DNA of 64,000 nucleotides from Streptomyces sp. ITFR-21 (GCF_031844685.1 NZ_CP134605.1:3965001-4029000); one strand, 5' to 3'; positions 1-9,913 are shown, counted from the stretch's first letter. The notes: generated by a model from the letters alone, not told the origin. Program-made: numbers and translations.

Positions 1-993
<993 letters not shown>

Positions 994-1091
994 TGTGTGC
1001 TCGCGTCCACTGTGTGGTTCTGAAACAATCAGCCACCGTATTCCCTGCTCCTGTTTTTGTGGGGTGTGTGGGGTGGTGTGTGTTTCGTGGT

Positions 1092-1210
1092 GTTTCGGTG
1101 GTCATAGCGTTAGGGAAACGCCCGGTTACATTCCGAACCCGGAAGCTAAGCCTTTCAGCGCCGATGGTACTGCAGGGGGGACCCTGTGGGAGAGTAGGAC
1201 ACCGCCGAAC
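1092..1210 (+). rRNA. 5S ribosomal RNA
   Basis: A 119-nt sequence carries the 5S hallmarks CCCGGTTACATTCCGAACCC and GATGGTACTGCAGGGGGGAC. Its ends, GTTTCGGTGG and CCGCCGAAC, pair as helix I. It lies about 100 nt after the 23S, in the standard 16S-23S-5S order, with no tRNA in the spacer. Ends are set from helix I pairing and may be off by one or two bases. Confidence 0.96.
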
Positions 1211-1220
1211 AAATATTATG

Positions 1221-1261
1221 AATGCCGTAGTCCCCGTGCCCAGCACGGGGACTACGGCATT
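1221..1261 (+). terminator. rrn operon terminator hairpin
   Basis: A perfect 19-bp inverted repeat (1221-1239 with 1243-1261) with a 3-nt loop starts 10 nt after the 5S. It ends the rRNA operon. There is only a short T run after it, as is usual in this GC-rich group. Confidence 0.9.
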
Positions 1262-1291
1262 TCTGCGTTCACCGGCGGGTAGGGTGCGCAG

Positions 1292-1942
1292 ATGCAGTAC
1301 GAGCTGGTCATCTTCGACAACGACGGCGTCCTCGTGGACAGCGAGCCGATCTCCAATCAGATCCTGGCCGACTACCTCACCGAACTCGGTCACCCGACCA
1401 CGTATGAGGACTCGATTCGGGACTTCATGGGTGCCGCCGTGCACCGGATCCACGACGTGGTCCGCGAGCGGTCGGGGCGGGGCCTGCCCGAGGGGTTCAA
1501 CGAGGCGTACCACGCACGGGTGTTCGCGGCCTTCGAACGGGATCTCGCCGCGGTCGACGGCGTGGGCGTCGTACTGGAGAAACTGGCCGCGGACGGGGTG
1601 CCGTACTGTCTGGCGTCGTCCGGGACCCATCAGCGGATCCGGGTGGCGCTGCGGAGGACCGGGCTGTACGACGGCTTCGGGGAGGAGCGGATCTTCTCGG
1701 CACAGGATGTGGGGCGTGGGAAGCCGGCGCCGGATCTCTTCCTGTACGCGGCCCGGACGATGGGGGTGCCCCCGCACCGGTGCGTGGTGATCGAGGACAG
1801 CCCCCTGGGCGTCCAGGCGGCCCGCGCCGCCGGCATGGACGTCTTCGGTTTCACGGCGATGACCCCGGCGGCCAAGCTCCGCGACGCTACCGCGCTCTTC
1901 GCCGCCATGCCGGAGCTGTACGAGCTGCTGTTCCACTCCTGA
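1292..1942 (+). CDS. HAD-superfamily hydrolase, beta-phosphoglucomutase-like phosphatase
   Basis: A 216-residue soluble HAD hydrolase of subfamily IA. Motif I is FDNDGVLVDSE with nucleophile D9 and general acid D11; motif II is the SSGTH stretch near 109-113; motif III is K144 in GRGKPAPD; motif IV is ED at 168-169. The helical cap lies between motifs I and II (about 20-90). The family removes phosphate from small phosphorylated sugars or nucleotides, or isomerises them; the substrate cannot be read from sequence. It stands alone between the rrn terminator and a gene on the opposite strand. The ATG start has only a weak ribosome binding site. Confidence 0.88.
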   Translation: MQYELVIFDNDGVLVDSEPISNQILADYLTELGHPTTYEDSIRDFMGAAVHRIHDVVRERSGRGLPEGFNEAYHARVFAAFERDLAAVDGVGVVLEKLAADGVPYCLASSGTHQRIRVALRRTGLYDGFGEERIFSAQDVGRGKPAPDLFLYAARTMGVPPHRCVVIEDSPLGVQAARAAGMDVFGFTAMTPAAKLRDATALFAAMPELYELLFHS

Positions 1943-2032
1943 CGGCGTCGCGACGCCGTGTTCGACGCCCGGCCCGACGCCCTGCCGACCGTGGGTCGTT
2001 TTGGCGGCTCCCGGACAGCGACCGGTCGGGGG

Positions 2033-2947
2033 TCACGCGGGGCGGGGTGTCTCGGGCGGTGGCGGGTCGATGCGCTTCTCGAACCAGTGGTGGGCGTAGG
2101 GCTCGTTGTTGAAGGCGGGGACCTCGTTGAAGCCGTGCGCGTGGTAGAGGGTGATGGCGGCGGTGAGGGCCTTGTTGGTGTCCAGGCGGAGCTGGGTGCG
2201 GCCGTGCAGGGCGGCGCGGGCTTCGAGTTCGGCCAGGAAGCGGCGGGCCAGGCCGAGCCGGCGGGCGTGCGGGGCGACCCACATGCGTTTGATCTCGGCG
2301 GGAGCGCCCAGCGGGAGTTTGAGGCCGGCGCAGCCCACGGGTTCGCCGTGCAGCCGGGCGATCAGGAACAGGCCGTGGGGCGGGCGGAGTTCGCCGGCGT
2401 CGGGCAGCAGGCTCAGCGCGGGGTCGAAGCCGGTCTCGAACCGCTCCTGCAGCTCGGTGAAGTAGGACCGCAGGCAGTTCTCGGCGTCGGGGTGGCCCGG
2501 GTCAACGGTCTCCAGGGTGACGGTCGCGGCGGTGAGCAGCCGGTCGACTTCGGCCATGGCGTCGATCAGCCGGGCCCGTTGGGCGGGGTTGAGCGGCTCC
2601 AGCAGGGAGCCGGCCAGTTCGTCGCTGCGGGTGTCGAGCGCGGCGCGCTCCGCGCGGCCGGCGTCGGTGAGCCGGACGGTGCGCACCCGTTTGTCCTGGA
2701 GCTGCGGCTCCACCGTCACCAGGCCGTCGCTCTCCAGGGAGCGCAGCAGCCGGCTGACGTAGCCGGAGTCGAGTCCGAGGCGTTCGCGCAGCCGCCGTAC
2801 GTCCTGCCCCTGCTCGCCGATCTCCCAGAGCAGCCGGGCCGCGCCGATGGGCCGGTCGCGGCCCAGGTAGTGGTCGTGGAGCACGCCCACGCGTTCGGTG
2901 ACGGTGCGGTTGAACCGCCGCACCCGGTCGATCTGTGCCGCATCCAT
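2033..2947 (-). CDS. MarR-type regulator fused to a GNAT acetyltransferase
   Basis: A 304-residue two-domain protein. Residues about 35-95 form a MarR winged helix (LRERLGLDSGYVSRLLRSLE is the recognition region, then the wing DKRVRTVRLTDAG). Residues about 155-295 form a GNAT fold with the acetyl-CoA loop RRLGLARRF and a C-terminal YHAHGFNEV strand. Such fusions are known in actinobacteria: the first half binds DNA and the second acetylates an unknown small amine or protein. The gene is divergent from an MFS exporter, and a 14-bp palindrome lies 4 nt upstream of its ATG, so autoregulation and control of the exporter are plausible. Confidence 0.9.
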   Translation of the reverse strand: MDAAQIDRVRRFNRTVTERVGVLHDHYLGRDRPIGAARLLWEIGEQGQDVRRLRERLGLDSGYVSRLLRSLESDGLVTVEPQLQDKRVRTVRLTDAGRAERAALDTRSDELAGSLLEPLNPAQRARLIDAMAEVDRLLTAATVTLETVDPGHPDAENCLRSYFTELQERFETGFDPALSLLPDAGELRPPHGLFLIARLHGEPVGCAGLKLPLGAPAEIKRMWVAPHARRLGLARRFLAELEARAALHGRTQLRLDTNKALTAAITLYHAHGFNEVPAFNNEPYAHHWFEKRIDPPPPETPRPA

Positions 2948-2950
2948 TCT

Positions 2951-2964
2951 CTGACTTTAGTCAG
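2951..2964 (-). promoter_or_regulatory. Palindromic operator overlapping the -10 of the MarR-GNAT gene
   Basis: CTGACTTTAGTCAG has 6-bp arms around TT and is a typical MarR-size site. Read on the minus strand it contains TAAAGT, a TANNNT -10 box, ending 6 nt before the ATG at 2947. Transcription may therefore start at or next to the ATG (leaderless mRNA), and the regulator would block its own promoter by binding here. The motif is seen; its function is inferred. Confidence 0.65.
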
Positions 2965-3212
2965 GAAACCGCGCGGTCGGCCAGCGGCACCCGCCCGGGG
3001 CGCGGCGAGGACCGGCCCGTCCGGGCGCGGGCGGGTCTCACGGACGGTCTGCGGCGGCTGCGAGGGGTGCCGGGAGCCGCGGCACCCCTTCCACGTCACG
3101 TGGGTGTCCGGCGCGGACACGCACGTGACGGCCATTGCCTGTCCGCCGCCCCCGGAATCGTGATGCGGCGGACCTACTCATCCGTAGCCCGGTCCGTTTA
3201 CGCTGCTCGCTC

Positions 3213-4451
3213 ATGGACGACGCCCGCCTGACGGCCCTGCCGCCCGAGCTGCGGCACGGCCGCGCCGCCCTCGCGGTCAGCTTCTTCGCGCAGGGCGCGC
3301 TCTTCGCGCTGCTGGTCACCCGCATCCCGGCGATCCAGGACCGCTACGGGATCGGCGACGACCTGCTGCCGGTGTTCCTGGCGGCGGTCCCGATCCTGGC
3401 CGGCGTCGGCAGCGTGGCGACGGAACAGCTGGTCAAACGTATGCGGCCGAGTGTGGTCCTGCGCTGGGTGCAGCCCGTGGTGGCCCTGATCCTGGCCGTC
3501 CTCGGCGCCGGGGACCGGCTGTGGACGGCCGCGGTGGCACTGGCGCTGTTCGGGGTGTGCGTCGGCGGGCTGGACGCGTCGATGAACATGCTGGGGGTGA
3601 GCCTGCAGCGGGTCTACGGCCAGAGCATCATGCTCGGCTTCCACGCCGCCTACAGCCTGGGCGGGATCGTCGGGGCGTCGCTGGCCTGGTCCGGCGCGCA
3701 CTGGCACCTCTCGCTGTCGGCGGTCTACGGGCCGACCGCGCTGGTGCTGATCCCGCTGACGCTGGCGGCGAGCCGCTGGTACCGGGACCAGGCGCCCGGC
3801 GACACGGCGGACCTGGTCAGGGAGCGGGAGAGGGCCGGCCGCCCCGTCCAGCCGGTGGTGATGCGGCTGCTTCTGCCGCTCTGCCTGGTGATGGCGTTCG
3901 CCTACATCGGCGACTCGACCGTCTCCAACTGGAGTGCGAAGTACCTGGAGGACGTACTGCACAGCTCCGAGCAGCTGTCCACCGTCCCGTACGCGGTGTA
4001 CATGGTGACGACGCTGATCGGCCGGTCGGTCGGCGACTTCGGGGTGCGGCGGTTCGGACCGGTGGCGGTGGTCCGGCTGGGCACGGTGCTGGCGGTCGTC
4101 GGGTTCGCGGTGGTGGCGGTCGCGCCGGGGGCGTGGACCGGCATGCTCGGCTTCACCCTGCTGGGCTTCGGGCTGTCGGTGATCGTGCCGCAGACCTTCG
4201 CGGCGGCCGGCCGGATGTTCCCGGACGCGTCGGACTCGGCGATCGCCCGGCTGAACATCTTCAACTACGTCGGCTTCCTGGTCGGCTCCCCGCTGGTCGG
4301 CGCGCTCGGCGCGGTGTGGAGTTTCCGCGGTGCGATGATCGTGCCGATGGTGCTGGTGGGGGCCACGCTGTTCTACGCCAGGTCCTTCGACGCGGGACCG
4401 GTTGGGTACGGTGTCGACCATGACCGGGCGCGCACGGCTGATGTGGGATGA
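3213..4451 (+). CDS. MFS transporter (12-TM efflux or sugar-porter-like)
   Basis: A 412-residue integral membrane protein with about 12 hydrophobic segments and a central hydrophilic loop (near residues 200-220). Its sequence style (ALLVTRIPAIQDRYGI at the start, GDSTVSNWSAKYLEDVLH in the middle) resembles the FucP/YbjJ-like MFS proteins common in Streptomyces; the substrate is unknown. I chose ATG 3213 over upstream starts because the hydrophobic core begins soon after it and TACGCT lies 8 nt upstream as a possible -10 box. It is divergent from the MarR-GNAT gene and overlaps the next gene by 32 bp. Confidence 0.87.
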   Translation: MDDARLTALPPELRHGRAALAVSFFAQGALFALLVTRIPAIQDRYGIGDDLLPVFLAAVPILAGVGSVATEQLVKRMRPSVVLRWVQPVVALILAVLGAGDRLWTAAVALALFGVCVGGLDASMNMLGVSLQRVYGQSIMLGFHAAYSLGGIVGASLAWSGAHWHLSLSAVYGPTALVLIPLTLAASRWYRDQAPGDTADLVRERERAGRPVQPVVMRLLLPLCLVMAFAYIGDSTVSNWSAKYLEDVLHSSEQLSTVPYAVYMVTTLIGRSVGDFGVRRFGPVAVVRLGTVLAVVGFAVVAVAPGAWTGMLGFTLLGFGLSVIVPQTFAAAGRMFPDASDSAIARLNIFNYVGFLVGSPLVGALGAVWSFRGAMIVPMVLVGATLFYARSFDAGPVGYGVDHDRARTADVG

Positions 4452-5592
4452 GCGGGTAACGGCGTACGACTTCGGTCCCGGGCACCCCATGGACCCGGTG
4501 CGGCTGGCCCTCACCCGCAGCCTGGTACGGGCCTTCGGCCTGGACGCCGAGCTGTCGGTGGTGGCGGCGCCGCCCGCCGGTGAGTCGACGCTCTCGCTCG
4601 TCCACCGGCCGGACTACGTGGCCGCGGTCCGGCGCGCCTCGGCGGACCCGCGGGTCGCGCAGGCGGCGTACGGCATCGGGAGTGAGGACAACCCGGCGTT
4701 CGCCGGCATGCACGAGGCCGCCGCGCTGATCGCCGGCCTGTCGGTGGGCGCCGCCGAGGCGGTCTGGCACGGGCGGGCGGCGCACGCGGTGAACTTCGCC
4801 GGCGGACTGCACCACGCGATGCCGGCCGCCGCCGCGGGCTTCTGCGTGTACAACGACGCGGCGCTGGCGGTGGCGCGGCTGCTGGAGCTGGGCGCGCAGC
4901 GGGTCGCCTACGTCGACGTGGACGTCCACCACGGCGACGGGGTACAGGCGGCGTTCTGGGACGACCCGCGGGTGCTGACGATCTCGCTGCACGAGCACCC
5001 GCGCACGCTCTTCCCGCAGACCGGATGGCCCGAGGAGACCGGCGGCCCGGCCGCCGAGGGCGGCGCGGTCAACGTGGCGCTGCCGGCCGGCACCGGGGAC
5101 GCGGGGTGGCTGCGGGCCTTCCACGCGGTGGTGCCGGAGCTGCTGGCCGCCTTCCGGCCGCAGGTACTGGTCTCCCAGCACGGCGCCGACACCCACTTCG
5201 AGGACCCGCTGGCGCATCTGGCGGTGTCCCTGGACGCCCAGCGGATCGTGGCCGAGGCCTGCCATGAGCTGGCGCACACCCATACCGGGGGGCGGTGGAT
5301 CGCGCTCGGCGGCGGAGGGTACGCGGTCACCGACGTCGTACCCCGTACCTGGACGCACCTGGTCGCCATCGCCGCGGGGGCGCCGATCGACCCGGCGGCC
5401 CCCGTGCCCGACGACTGGCGCCACGAGGTCTACGCCCGAACCCGGGCGACGGCGCCGCTGCGGATGACGGACGGCCGTGCGCCGCGGTGGTCCAGCTTCG
5501 CCGACGCCGGCTACGACCCCGCCTCCCGCCTGGACCAGGCGATCCTGGCAACCCGCCGCGCCGCGTTCCCCCTGCACGGCCTGCTGGCCTGA
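4420..5592 (+). CDS. acuC: AcuC-like class II histone deacetylase family protein
   Basis: A 390-residue member of the arginase/deacetylase fold that hydrolyses acetyl-lysine or acetylated polyamines using a metal. The metal and active-site residues are visible: GGLHHA, then DVDVHHGDG (Asp/His ligands), then HGADTHFEDPLAHL, and a GGGGY motif. Bacillus AcuC deacetylates acetyl-CoA synthetase; this one may act on protein acetyl-lysine in central metabolism. The start overlaps the end of the MFS gene. ATG 4420 sits 7 nt after TACGGT, consistent with a leaderless transcript; an in-frame ATG at 4402 is the alternative. Confidence 0.9.
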   Translation: MTGRARLMWDERVTAYDFGPGHPMDPVRLALTRSLVRAFGLDAELSVVAAPPAGESTLSLVHRPDYVAAVRRASADPRVAQAAYGIGSEDNPAFAGMHEAAALIAGLSVGAAEAVWHGRAAHAVNFAGGLHHAMPAAAAGFCVYNDAALAVARLLELGAQRVAYVDVDVHHGDGVQAAFWDDPRVLTISLHEHPRTLFPQTGWPEETGGPAAEGGAVNVALPAGTGDAGWLRAFHAVVPELLAAFRPQVLVSQHGADTHFEDPLAHLAVSLDAQRIVAEACHELAHTHTGGRWIALGGGGYAVTDVVPRTWTHLVAIAAGAPIDPAAPVPDDWRHEVYARTRATAPLRMTDGRAPRWSSFADAGYDPASRLDQAILATRRAAFPLHGLLA

Positions 5593-5594
5593 AC

Positions 5595-5629
5595 ACCCGC
5601 TGGCCGGCGGCCGGCGGCCACCAGCGGGT
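5595..5629 (+). terminator. Hairpin terminator after acuC
   Basis: ACCCGCTGG and CCAGCGGGT form a 9-bp perfect stem starting 3 nt after the acuC stop, with a GC-rich inner region that can extend it. There is no T tract. Confidence 0.6.
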
Positions 5630-5910
5630 ACGCGCGGCCCCTTCCCGGCGGGCGCCGTCTCCCGGCCCACGACGGCCTGCCGGCGGTACGGGGCCGGGCG
5701 CGTGCGGCCCGCCGCCGCCTCCTGGACGGGGTGCCGCTCGCCCTGCGCCGGTGCCGGCCGCCGCTCGGGGCCCGAGCGTGCGGCCACTTCCGCCGGAGGC
5801 GCCCGCCCCTGGCGCCCCGCCCGGGGTGTCCGGTTGTGTTGATTCACTCGCAAGAGGTGTATTTCGGGATTTGGCCGCCCTCGAAGGGGCGAAGTAGGGA
5901 CGATCGGGGG
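5630..5910 (+). other. Intergenic region upstream of the phosphatase-like gene
   Basis: The first 200 bases are GC-rich with no recognisable gene. The last 80 bases are locally AT-richer (around 5835-5900: TTGTGTTGATTCACTCGC, then GAAGTAGGGACGATC) and are where a promoter for the following gene should be. I could not fix a -35/-10 pair. Confidence 0.4.
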
Positions 5911-6744
5911 GTGTTGAGTGTCGGGGCGCTGCGGGCGCACTTGGTGGCTACGAGACTGGCGGGGCGGGTGGCGACGTCGCGTGAGGGGAGCCTGCGGAAC
6001 TACCGGCTGTTCGCGGCGCGGGATCCGCGGCAGACGCTGGGGCTGGATCCGGTGGGCGCCTGGGGGACGTGCGAGCTGCTGCGGCTGATGGCCGACCGCT
6101 GCGGGGTCTCGCCCGACCCGGCGGAGACCTCCGGGGAGGACACCATCGACCCGGACTGTACGGTGGCCGCCCTGGACGCCTTCGCCGAACGGCTCGGCCG
6201 GGCCGCGCACGACCGGATTCCGGTGCTCCTGGGCACCGGACATCCACACCGTCTCCTCGGATTCTACGCATCTCTGGCCGCCGCGCTGTCGGCCGCGGGC
6301 TGCGCCGTCCTCACCCCTGCCTACGCTCCGTGCGTGGACATGCCGACTCAGTTCGGCGTACGAAAGTACAAACTTCATTACATCGGCGGCGTCGCCGTGG
6401 CCCGTCCGGCGGCCTCCGGGGGCCCGGATCCGGGCGCCGGGAGCCAGGCCGAGCAGGGGGTCCACACGCACTCCCCGCTGCCCGTCCGGGCCGCCCTCGC
6501 GGGGGCCGCGGAGCACGGTGGGATGCTGCCTGGCCTGGTGGTCGGCGACCACGGATTCATTTGTGGGGCAGGGCAGTTGGGCATTGAGGCGATCGGTCTG
6601 GGAGACCCCGGCGACCCCGCTGTCTTCGTGGCGGAAGCCGAGGGCCGAGTGTCCGTGGCGGTGCCTCTCGACGACACCGTCCGGTCCGATTACTACCGCC
6701 CGCTGACGCGCTACGTACTCAATCGAGCGTGGCTCTCACAGTAG
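5911..6744 (+). CDS. Conserved actinobacterial protein, phosphatase-like (function uncertain)
   Basis: A 277-residue soluble protein. I recall that relatives next to bdtA in Streptomyces are labelled phosphatase, but I cannot identify a classical phosphatase signature. Visible conserved-looking stretches are VLLGTGHPHRLLGFYASLA (about 113-131), a middle segment with FGVRKYKLHYIGGVAVA, and GDHGFICGAGQLGIEA near 212-227 followed by an acidic strand and SDYYRPLTRY. The Gly/His-rich loops suggest nucleotide or phosphate handling; this is inference. GTG 5911 follows a G-rich run that could act as a ribosome binding site. The gene sits 127 bp upstream of bdtA on the same strand. Confidence 0.7.
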   Translation: MLSVGALRAHLVATRLAGRVATSREGSLRNYRLFAARDPRQTLGLDPVGAWGTCELLRLMADRCGVSPDPAETSGEDTIDPDCTVAALDAFAERLGRAAHDRIPVLLGTGHPHRLLGFYASLAAALSAAGCAVLTPAYAPCVDMPTQFGVRKYKLHYIGGVAVARPAASGGPDPGAGSQAEQGVHTHSPLPVRAALAGAAEHGGMLPGLVVGDHGFICGAGQLGIEAIGLGDPGDPAVFVAEAEGRVSVAVPLDDTVRSDYYRPLTRYVLNRAWLSQ

Positions 6745-6871
6745 TCAACCATTCGCAACTCCTCTTCCCCACTTGCATCATCCGCCCCTAATCTGTGGGG
6801 GAGCGCACATGCCTTTTTAAGTCGCCGGAGGGGAAGCCGGTGGCGTCATGTGCGGAAGGTTCAGGTGTGTC

Positions 6872-7087
6872 ATGTCTGTAGCAGCTGAAAGTCGGCCTCT
6901 GAACGAGGTCGTGTTCCTGACCGTCGCCGAAGTCGCGTCGGTCATGCGGGTCTCCAAGATGACCGTGTACCGGCTGGTGCACAGCGGTCATCTGCCGGCG
7001 ATCCGCGTGGGCCGGTCCTTCCGGGTTCCGGAGCAGGCCGTCCACGACTACCTCCGTGAGTCCTACGTGGGGGTGGAATCTGCCTGA
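6872..7087 (+). CDS. bdtA: BdtA/BldC-family small MerR-like DNA-binding protein
   Basis: A 71-residue protein made almost wholly of an excisionase/MerR-type winged helix: [20 protein letters not shown] (helix-turn-helix), then [19 protein letters not shown] (wing). It closely resembles the BldC-like protein BdtA (SCO3328, recalled). BldC-family proteins bind DNA head-to-tail on direct repeats and govern developmental genes. The start is placed at ATG 6872, with GGAAGG 12 nt upstream; ATG 6848 would add eight residues. The phosphatase-like gene upstream and bS22 downstream match the order I remember near bldN. Confidence 0.88.
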   Translation: MSVAAESRPLNEVVFLTVAEVASVMRVSKMTVYRLVHSGHLPAIRVGRSFRVPEQAVHDYLRESYVGVESA

Positions 7088-7224
7088 GAAGGCCCGGTAA
7101 CGGGCTGGTGACCGACCGCGCCGGCCTCGGTTACTCCCGCCCCTCCAAGGCGGGTAGGCTTGGCCGACGTAGGTCGTGTGGGCTCGGACGCCCCGCACCG
7201 AGTGAAACCGAAGCGAGGGTAGTC

Positions 7225-7323
7225 GTGGGCTCTGTCATCAAGAAGCGGCGTAAGCGTATGGCCAAGAAGAAGCACCGCAAGCTTCTGAAGCGGACGCGTG
7301 TGCAGCGTCGCAACAAGAAGTAA
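7225..7323 (+). CDS. 30S ribosomal protein bS22 (AURKAIP1/COX24-domain)
   Basis: A 32-residue, extremely basic peptide ([16 protein letters not shown]... ending RRNKK) from GTG 7225 to TAA. The sequence matches the actinobacterial bS22 protein, first seen as an extra small-subunit protein in mycobacterial ribosomes, and the AURKAIP1/COX24 domain. A purine-rich GCGAGGG lies 6 nt upstream. The upstream in-frame reading back to 7108 has no coding character, so the short form is preferred. Confidence 0.93.
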   Translation: MGSVIKKRRKRMAKKKHRKLLKRTRVQRRNKK

Positions 7324-7514
7324 GCGGGCCGTTCGCTGCCGCTGCTCCTGCCCCTCTCCACAGTCGTCGAGGCCGAGAACGGCCTTGAAGGCGCCGGAGG
7401 GGGGCAGTGGCGTTGTGGGGGACCCACCGCGCCGCGGCTCCCGGGCGGGGCGCCAGCGCCGCAAGGCGCCGCGGCGGTACGGTGACTGCGATCCCCCCCT
7501 AGGAGGCGCTGAAC

Positions 7515-8552
7515 GTGGGCAAGGTGGTTCTCGTCACCGGAGCCGCGCGGCGGCTCGGCGGCCGGTTCGTCCGGCGGGTGCAGGACGAGCCCGAGGTCGG
7601 GCGGGTGATCGCGGTCGACGCGGTGCCGCCGGGACACGACCTGGGGGACGCCGAGTTCGTCCGCGCCGACATCCGGCAGCCGATGATCGGCAAGGTGCTG
7701 GCCCAGCACTCGGTGGACACCGTCGTGCACCTCGACGTCAGCGGCACCCCACTGGGCTCCGGCGGCCGGACCCAGGCCAAGGAGACCAACGTCATCGGCA
7801 CCATGCAGCTGCTCGGCGCCTGCCAGAAGTCTCCGACCGTACGGCGGCTGGTGGTCAAGTCCACCACCAGCGTCTACGGTTCCGCGCCGCGCGACCCCGC
7901 GGTCTTCTCCGAGACGACCCCGGTGAAGTCGCTGCCCAGCGGCGGCTTCGCCAAGGACGCGGTCGAGGTCGAGGGGTACGTACGCGGCTTCGCCCGGCGG
8001 CGCCCGGACGTGGCGGTCGCCGTCCTGCGGTTCGCCAACATCCTCGGGCCCAACGCGGACACCCCGCTGGCGGAGTACTTCGGGCTGCCGGTGCTGCCGA
8101 CGGTCTTCGGCTACGACCCGCGGCTGCAGTTCGTGCACGAGGACGACGTCAACGACGTGCTGGTGGCGGCCGCCACCGAGCCCCGGCGCGGTACGTACAA
8201 CAACGGCACGTTCAACATCGCCGGGGACGGGGTGCTGCTGCTGTCGCAGAGCGCCCGCCGGCTCGGCAAACCGACCGTGCCCGTACTGCTGCCGGCCGTC
8301 ACCTGGGTGGGGCGGCTGCTGCGCGCCTCCGGCGTCACGGACTTCTCCACCGAGCAGATCAGACTGCTGACACACGGCAGGGTGGTGGACACCCGGCAGA
8401 TGCGTGAGACGCTCGGCTTCGTGCCCGCGTACAGCACGGCTGAGACCTTCTACGACTTCGCCCGCAGCCGCGGCCCGGGGCTGCTGCCGCCGGACCGGAT
8501 GGCGCGCGCGGTGGACGGCCTCGCGGCGACGGTCCCGGCCGATCGGGCGTGA
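7515..8552 (+). CDS. NAD-dependent epimerase/dehydratase (extended SDR)
   Basis: A 345-residue extended short-chain dehydrogenase. The N-terminal nucleotide-binding loop reads VTGAARRLGGRF, followed by an acidic strand end (AVDAVPPGHD). VKSTTSVYG marks the catalytic Ser/Tyr region near 115-122, but the usual YxxxK is not clear, so it may be an atypical SDR binding NAD without classical epimerase chemistry. The substrate is unknown. AGGAGG lies 8 nt upstream of GTG 7515. The gene's TGA is followed at once by the acyltransferase gene, which suggests an operon in lipid or cell-envelope metabolism. Confidence 0.85.
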   Translation: MGKVVLVTGAARRLGGRFVRRVQDEPEVGRVIAVDAVPPGHDLGDAEFVRADIRQPMIGKVLAQHSVDTVVHLDVSGTPLGSGGRTQAKETNVIGTMQLLGACQKSPTVRRLVVKSTTSVYGSAPRDPAVFSETTPVKSLPSGGFAKDAVEVEGYVRGFARRRPDVAVAVLRFANILGPNADTPLAEYFGLPVLPTVFGYDPRLQFVHEDDVNDVLVAAATEPRRGTYNNGTFNIAGDGVLLLSQSARRLGKPTVPVLLPAVTWVGRLLRASGVTDFSTEQIRLLTHGRVVDTRQMRETLGFVPAYSTAETFYDFARSRGPGLLPPDRMARAVDGLAATVPADRA

Positions 8553-8605
8553 ACAGCCGCATGACGGACGACCAGCAGCCCGCAGCGGCGGAAGGAGCAG
8601 GAACC

Positions 8606-9742
8606 ATGGCGGACGCCAAGGTCATCCCGTTCGGCGAGGACTCCCGGGCGCGCCGCGGCGGCAGCCGGTCCCGGACCGGGGGCCGGGGCCGCACGGGCCC
8701 CGGCGGCGACCCGGCGTCGTCCCGGCCGGCCGCGCCCGCCCACGGACAGCCGCCGCTGACGCCGGTGCCGGAGGCGGCCGAGGTGCCCGAGATCCCGGCG
8801 CGGGCGGCCGGCGACCGCGAGCCGCCCGCCCGGGACGGCGTACCCGAGCCCGCGGCCGGACCCGCCCACGCGCTCGGCGACGTCGCCGACCGGCTGCTCG
8901 GCGGCCCCTGGGAGCGGAAGGTCGCCTCCGGGCTGGCGTTCCTGCGGCGGCGCGTCACCGGCGAGTACGAGGTGGACGAGTTCGGGTACGACGCGGAGCT
9001 CACCGACCAGGTGCTGATGTCGCTGCTGCGGCCGATGTTCGACACGTATTTCCGGGTCGAGGTCAAGGGCATCGAGAACATCCCGGCCGAGGGCGGCGCG
9101 CTGGTGGTGTCCAACCACTCCGGGACGCTGCCGCTGGACGGGCTGATGACCCAGGTCGCCGTGCACGACCACCACCCCGCCGGGCGGCATCTGCGGCTGC
9201 TCGCCGCTGACCTGGTCTTCATGCTGCCGCTGGTCAACGAGCTGGCCCGGAAGCTGGGGCACACACTGGCCTGCGCGGAGGACGCGCAGGCGCTGCTGGA
9301 GCGGGGCGAGGTCGTCGGGGTGATGCCCGAGGGCTTCAAGGGGCTCGGCAAGCCGTTCGCCGAGCGGTACAAGTTGCAGCGGTTCGGTCGGGGCGGGTTC
9401 GTGGCCACCGCCCTCAGGACGAAGGTCCCGATCATCCCCTGCTCGGTGGTGGGCGCCGAGGAGATCTATCCCATGCTGGGCAACTCCCGCACCCTGGCCC
9501 GCGTGCTCGGCTTCCCGTACTTCCCCCTGACCCCCACGTTCCCCTGGCTGGGTCCCCTCGGCACGATCCCCCTCCCCACCAAGTGGACCATCCAGTTCGG
9601 CCGCCCCATCCTCACCGACGGCTACCCGGACGAGGCGTCCGAGGACCCGATGCTGGTGTTCAACCTGACCGATCAGGTGCGGGAGACGATTCAGCACACC
9701 CTGTATGAGCTGCTGGTGCAGCGGCGGTCGGTTTTCTTCTGA
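8606..9742 (+). CDS. PlsC-type lysophospholipid/1-acylglycerol-3-phosphate acyltransferase
   Basis: A 378-residue acyltransferase. After a disordered Arg/Pro/Ala-rich N-terminal 90 residues come the PlsC motifs: NHSGTLPLD (NHxxxxD catalytic box), then FMLPLVN, MPEGFKG (the EGxR-like substrate box, with Lys in place of Arg) and VPIIPCSVVGAEE. The family transfers acyl chains from acyl-CoA or acyl-ACP to a glycerolipid at the membrane face. ATG 8606 is chosen because GAAGGAG lies 8 nt upstream; a GTG at 8549 overlapping the previous stop would add 19 residues. It is probably co-transcribed with the epimerase. Confidence 0.88.
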   Translation: MADAKVIPFGEDSRARRGGSRSRTGGRGRTGPGGDPASSRPAAPAHGQPPLTPVPEAAEVPEIPARAAGDREPPARDGVPEPAAGPAHALGDVADRLLGGPWERKVASGLAFLRRRVTGEYEVDEFGYDAELTDQVLMSLLRPMFDTYFRVEVKGIENIPAEGGALVVSNHSGTLPLDGLMTQVAVHDHHPAGRHLRLLAADLVFMLPLVNELARKLGHTLACAEDAQALLERGEVVGVMPEGFKGLGKPFAERYKLQRFGRGGFVATALRTKVPIIPCSVVGAEEIYPMLGNSRTLARVLGFPYFPLTPTFPWLGPLGTIPLPTKWTIQFGRPILTDGYPDEASEDPMLVFNLTDQVRETIQHTLYELLVQRRSVFF

Positions 9743-9867
9743 GCGGCGGCGGGTCGCGGGGACGTCGCGGTCGGCGGACGGAGTCCGGCGCAGCCGGGTG
9801 ATGCCTGGGAGACCCCCTGGGACCGAGCAGTGCGAGGGCGGCATCAAGGGGGGCAGCCTGCGGGGCG

Positions 9868-9903
9868 GGTCGGTGGCGCCCTGTTCGGTAGGGGCCACCG
9901 ACC
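9868..9903. terminator. Bidirectional terminator between acyltransferase and rsbN
   Basis: GGTCGGTGGC (9868-9877) and GCCACCGACC (9894-9903) form a perfect 10-bp stem that can extend inward by CCC/GGG. It sits between two convergent genes and can serve both. Confidence 0.65.
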
Positions 9904-9913
9904 GCTTCAGGGG

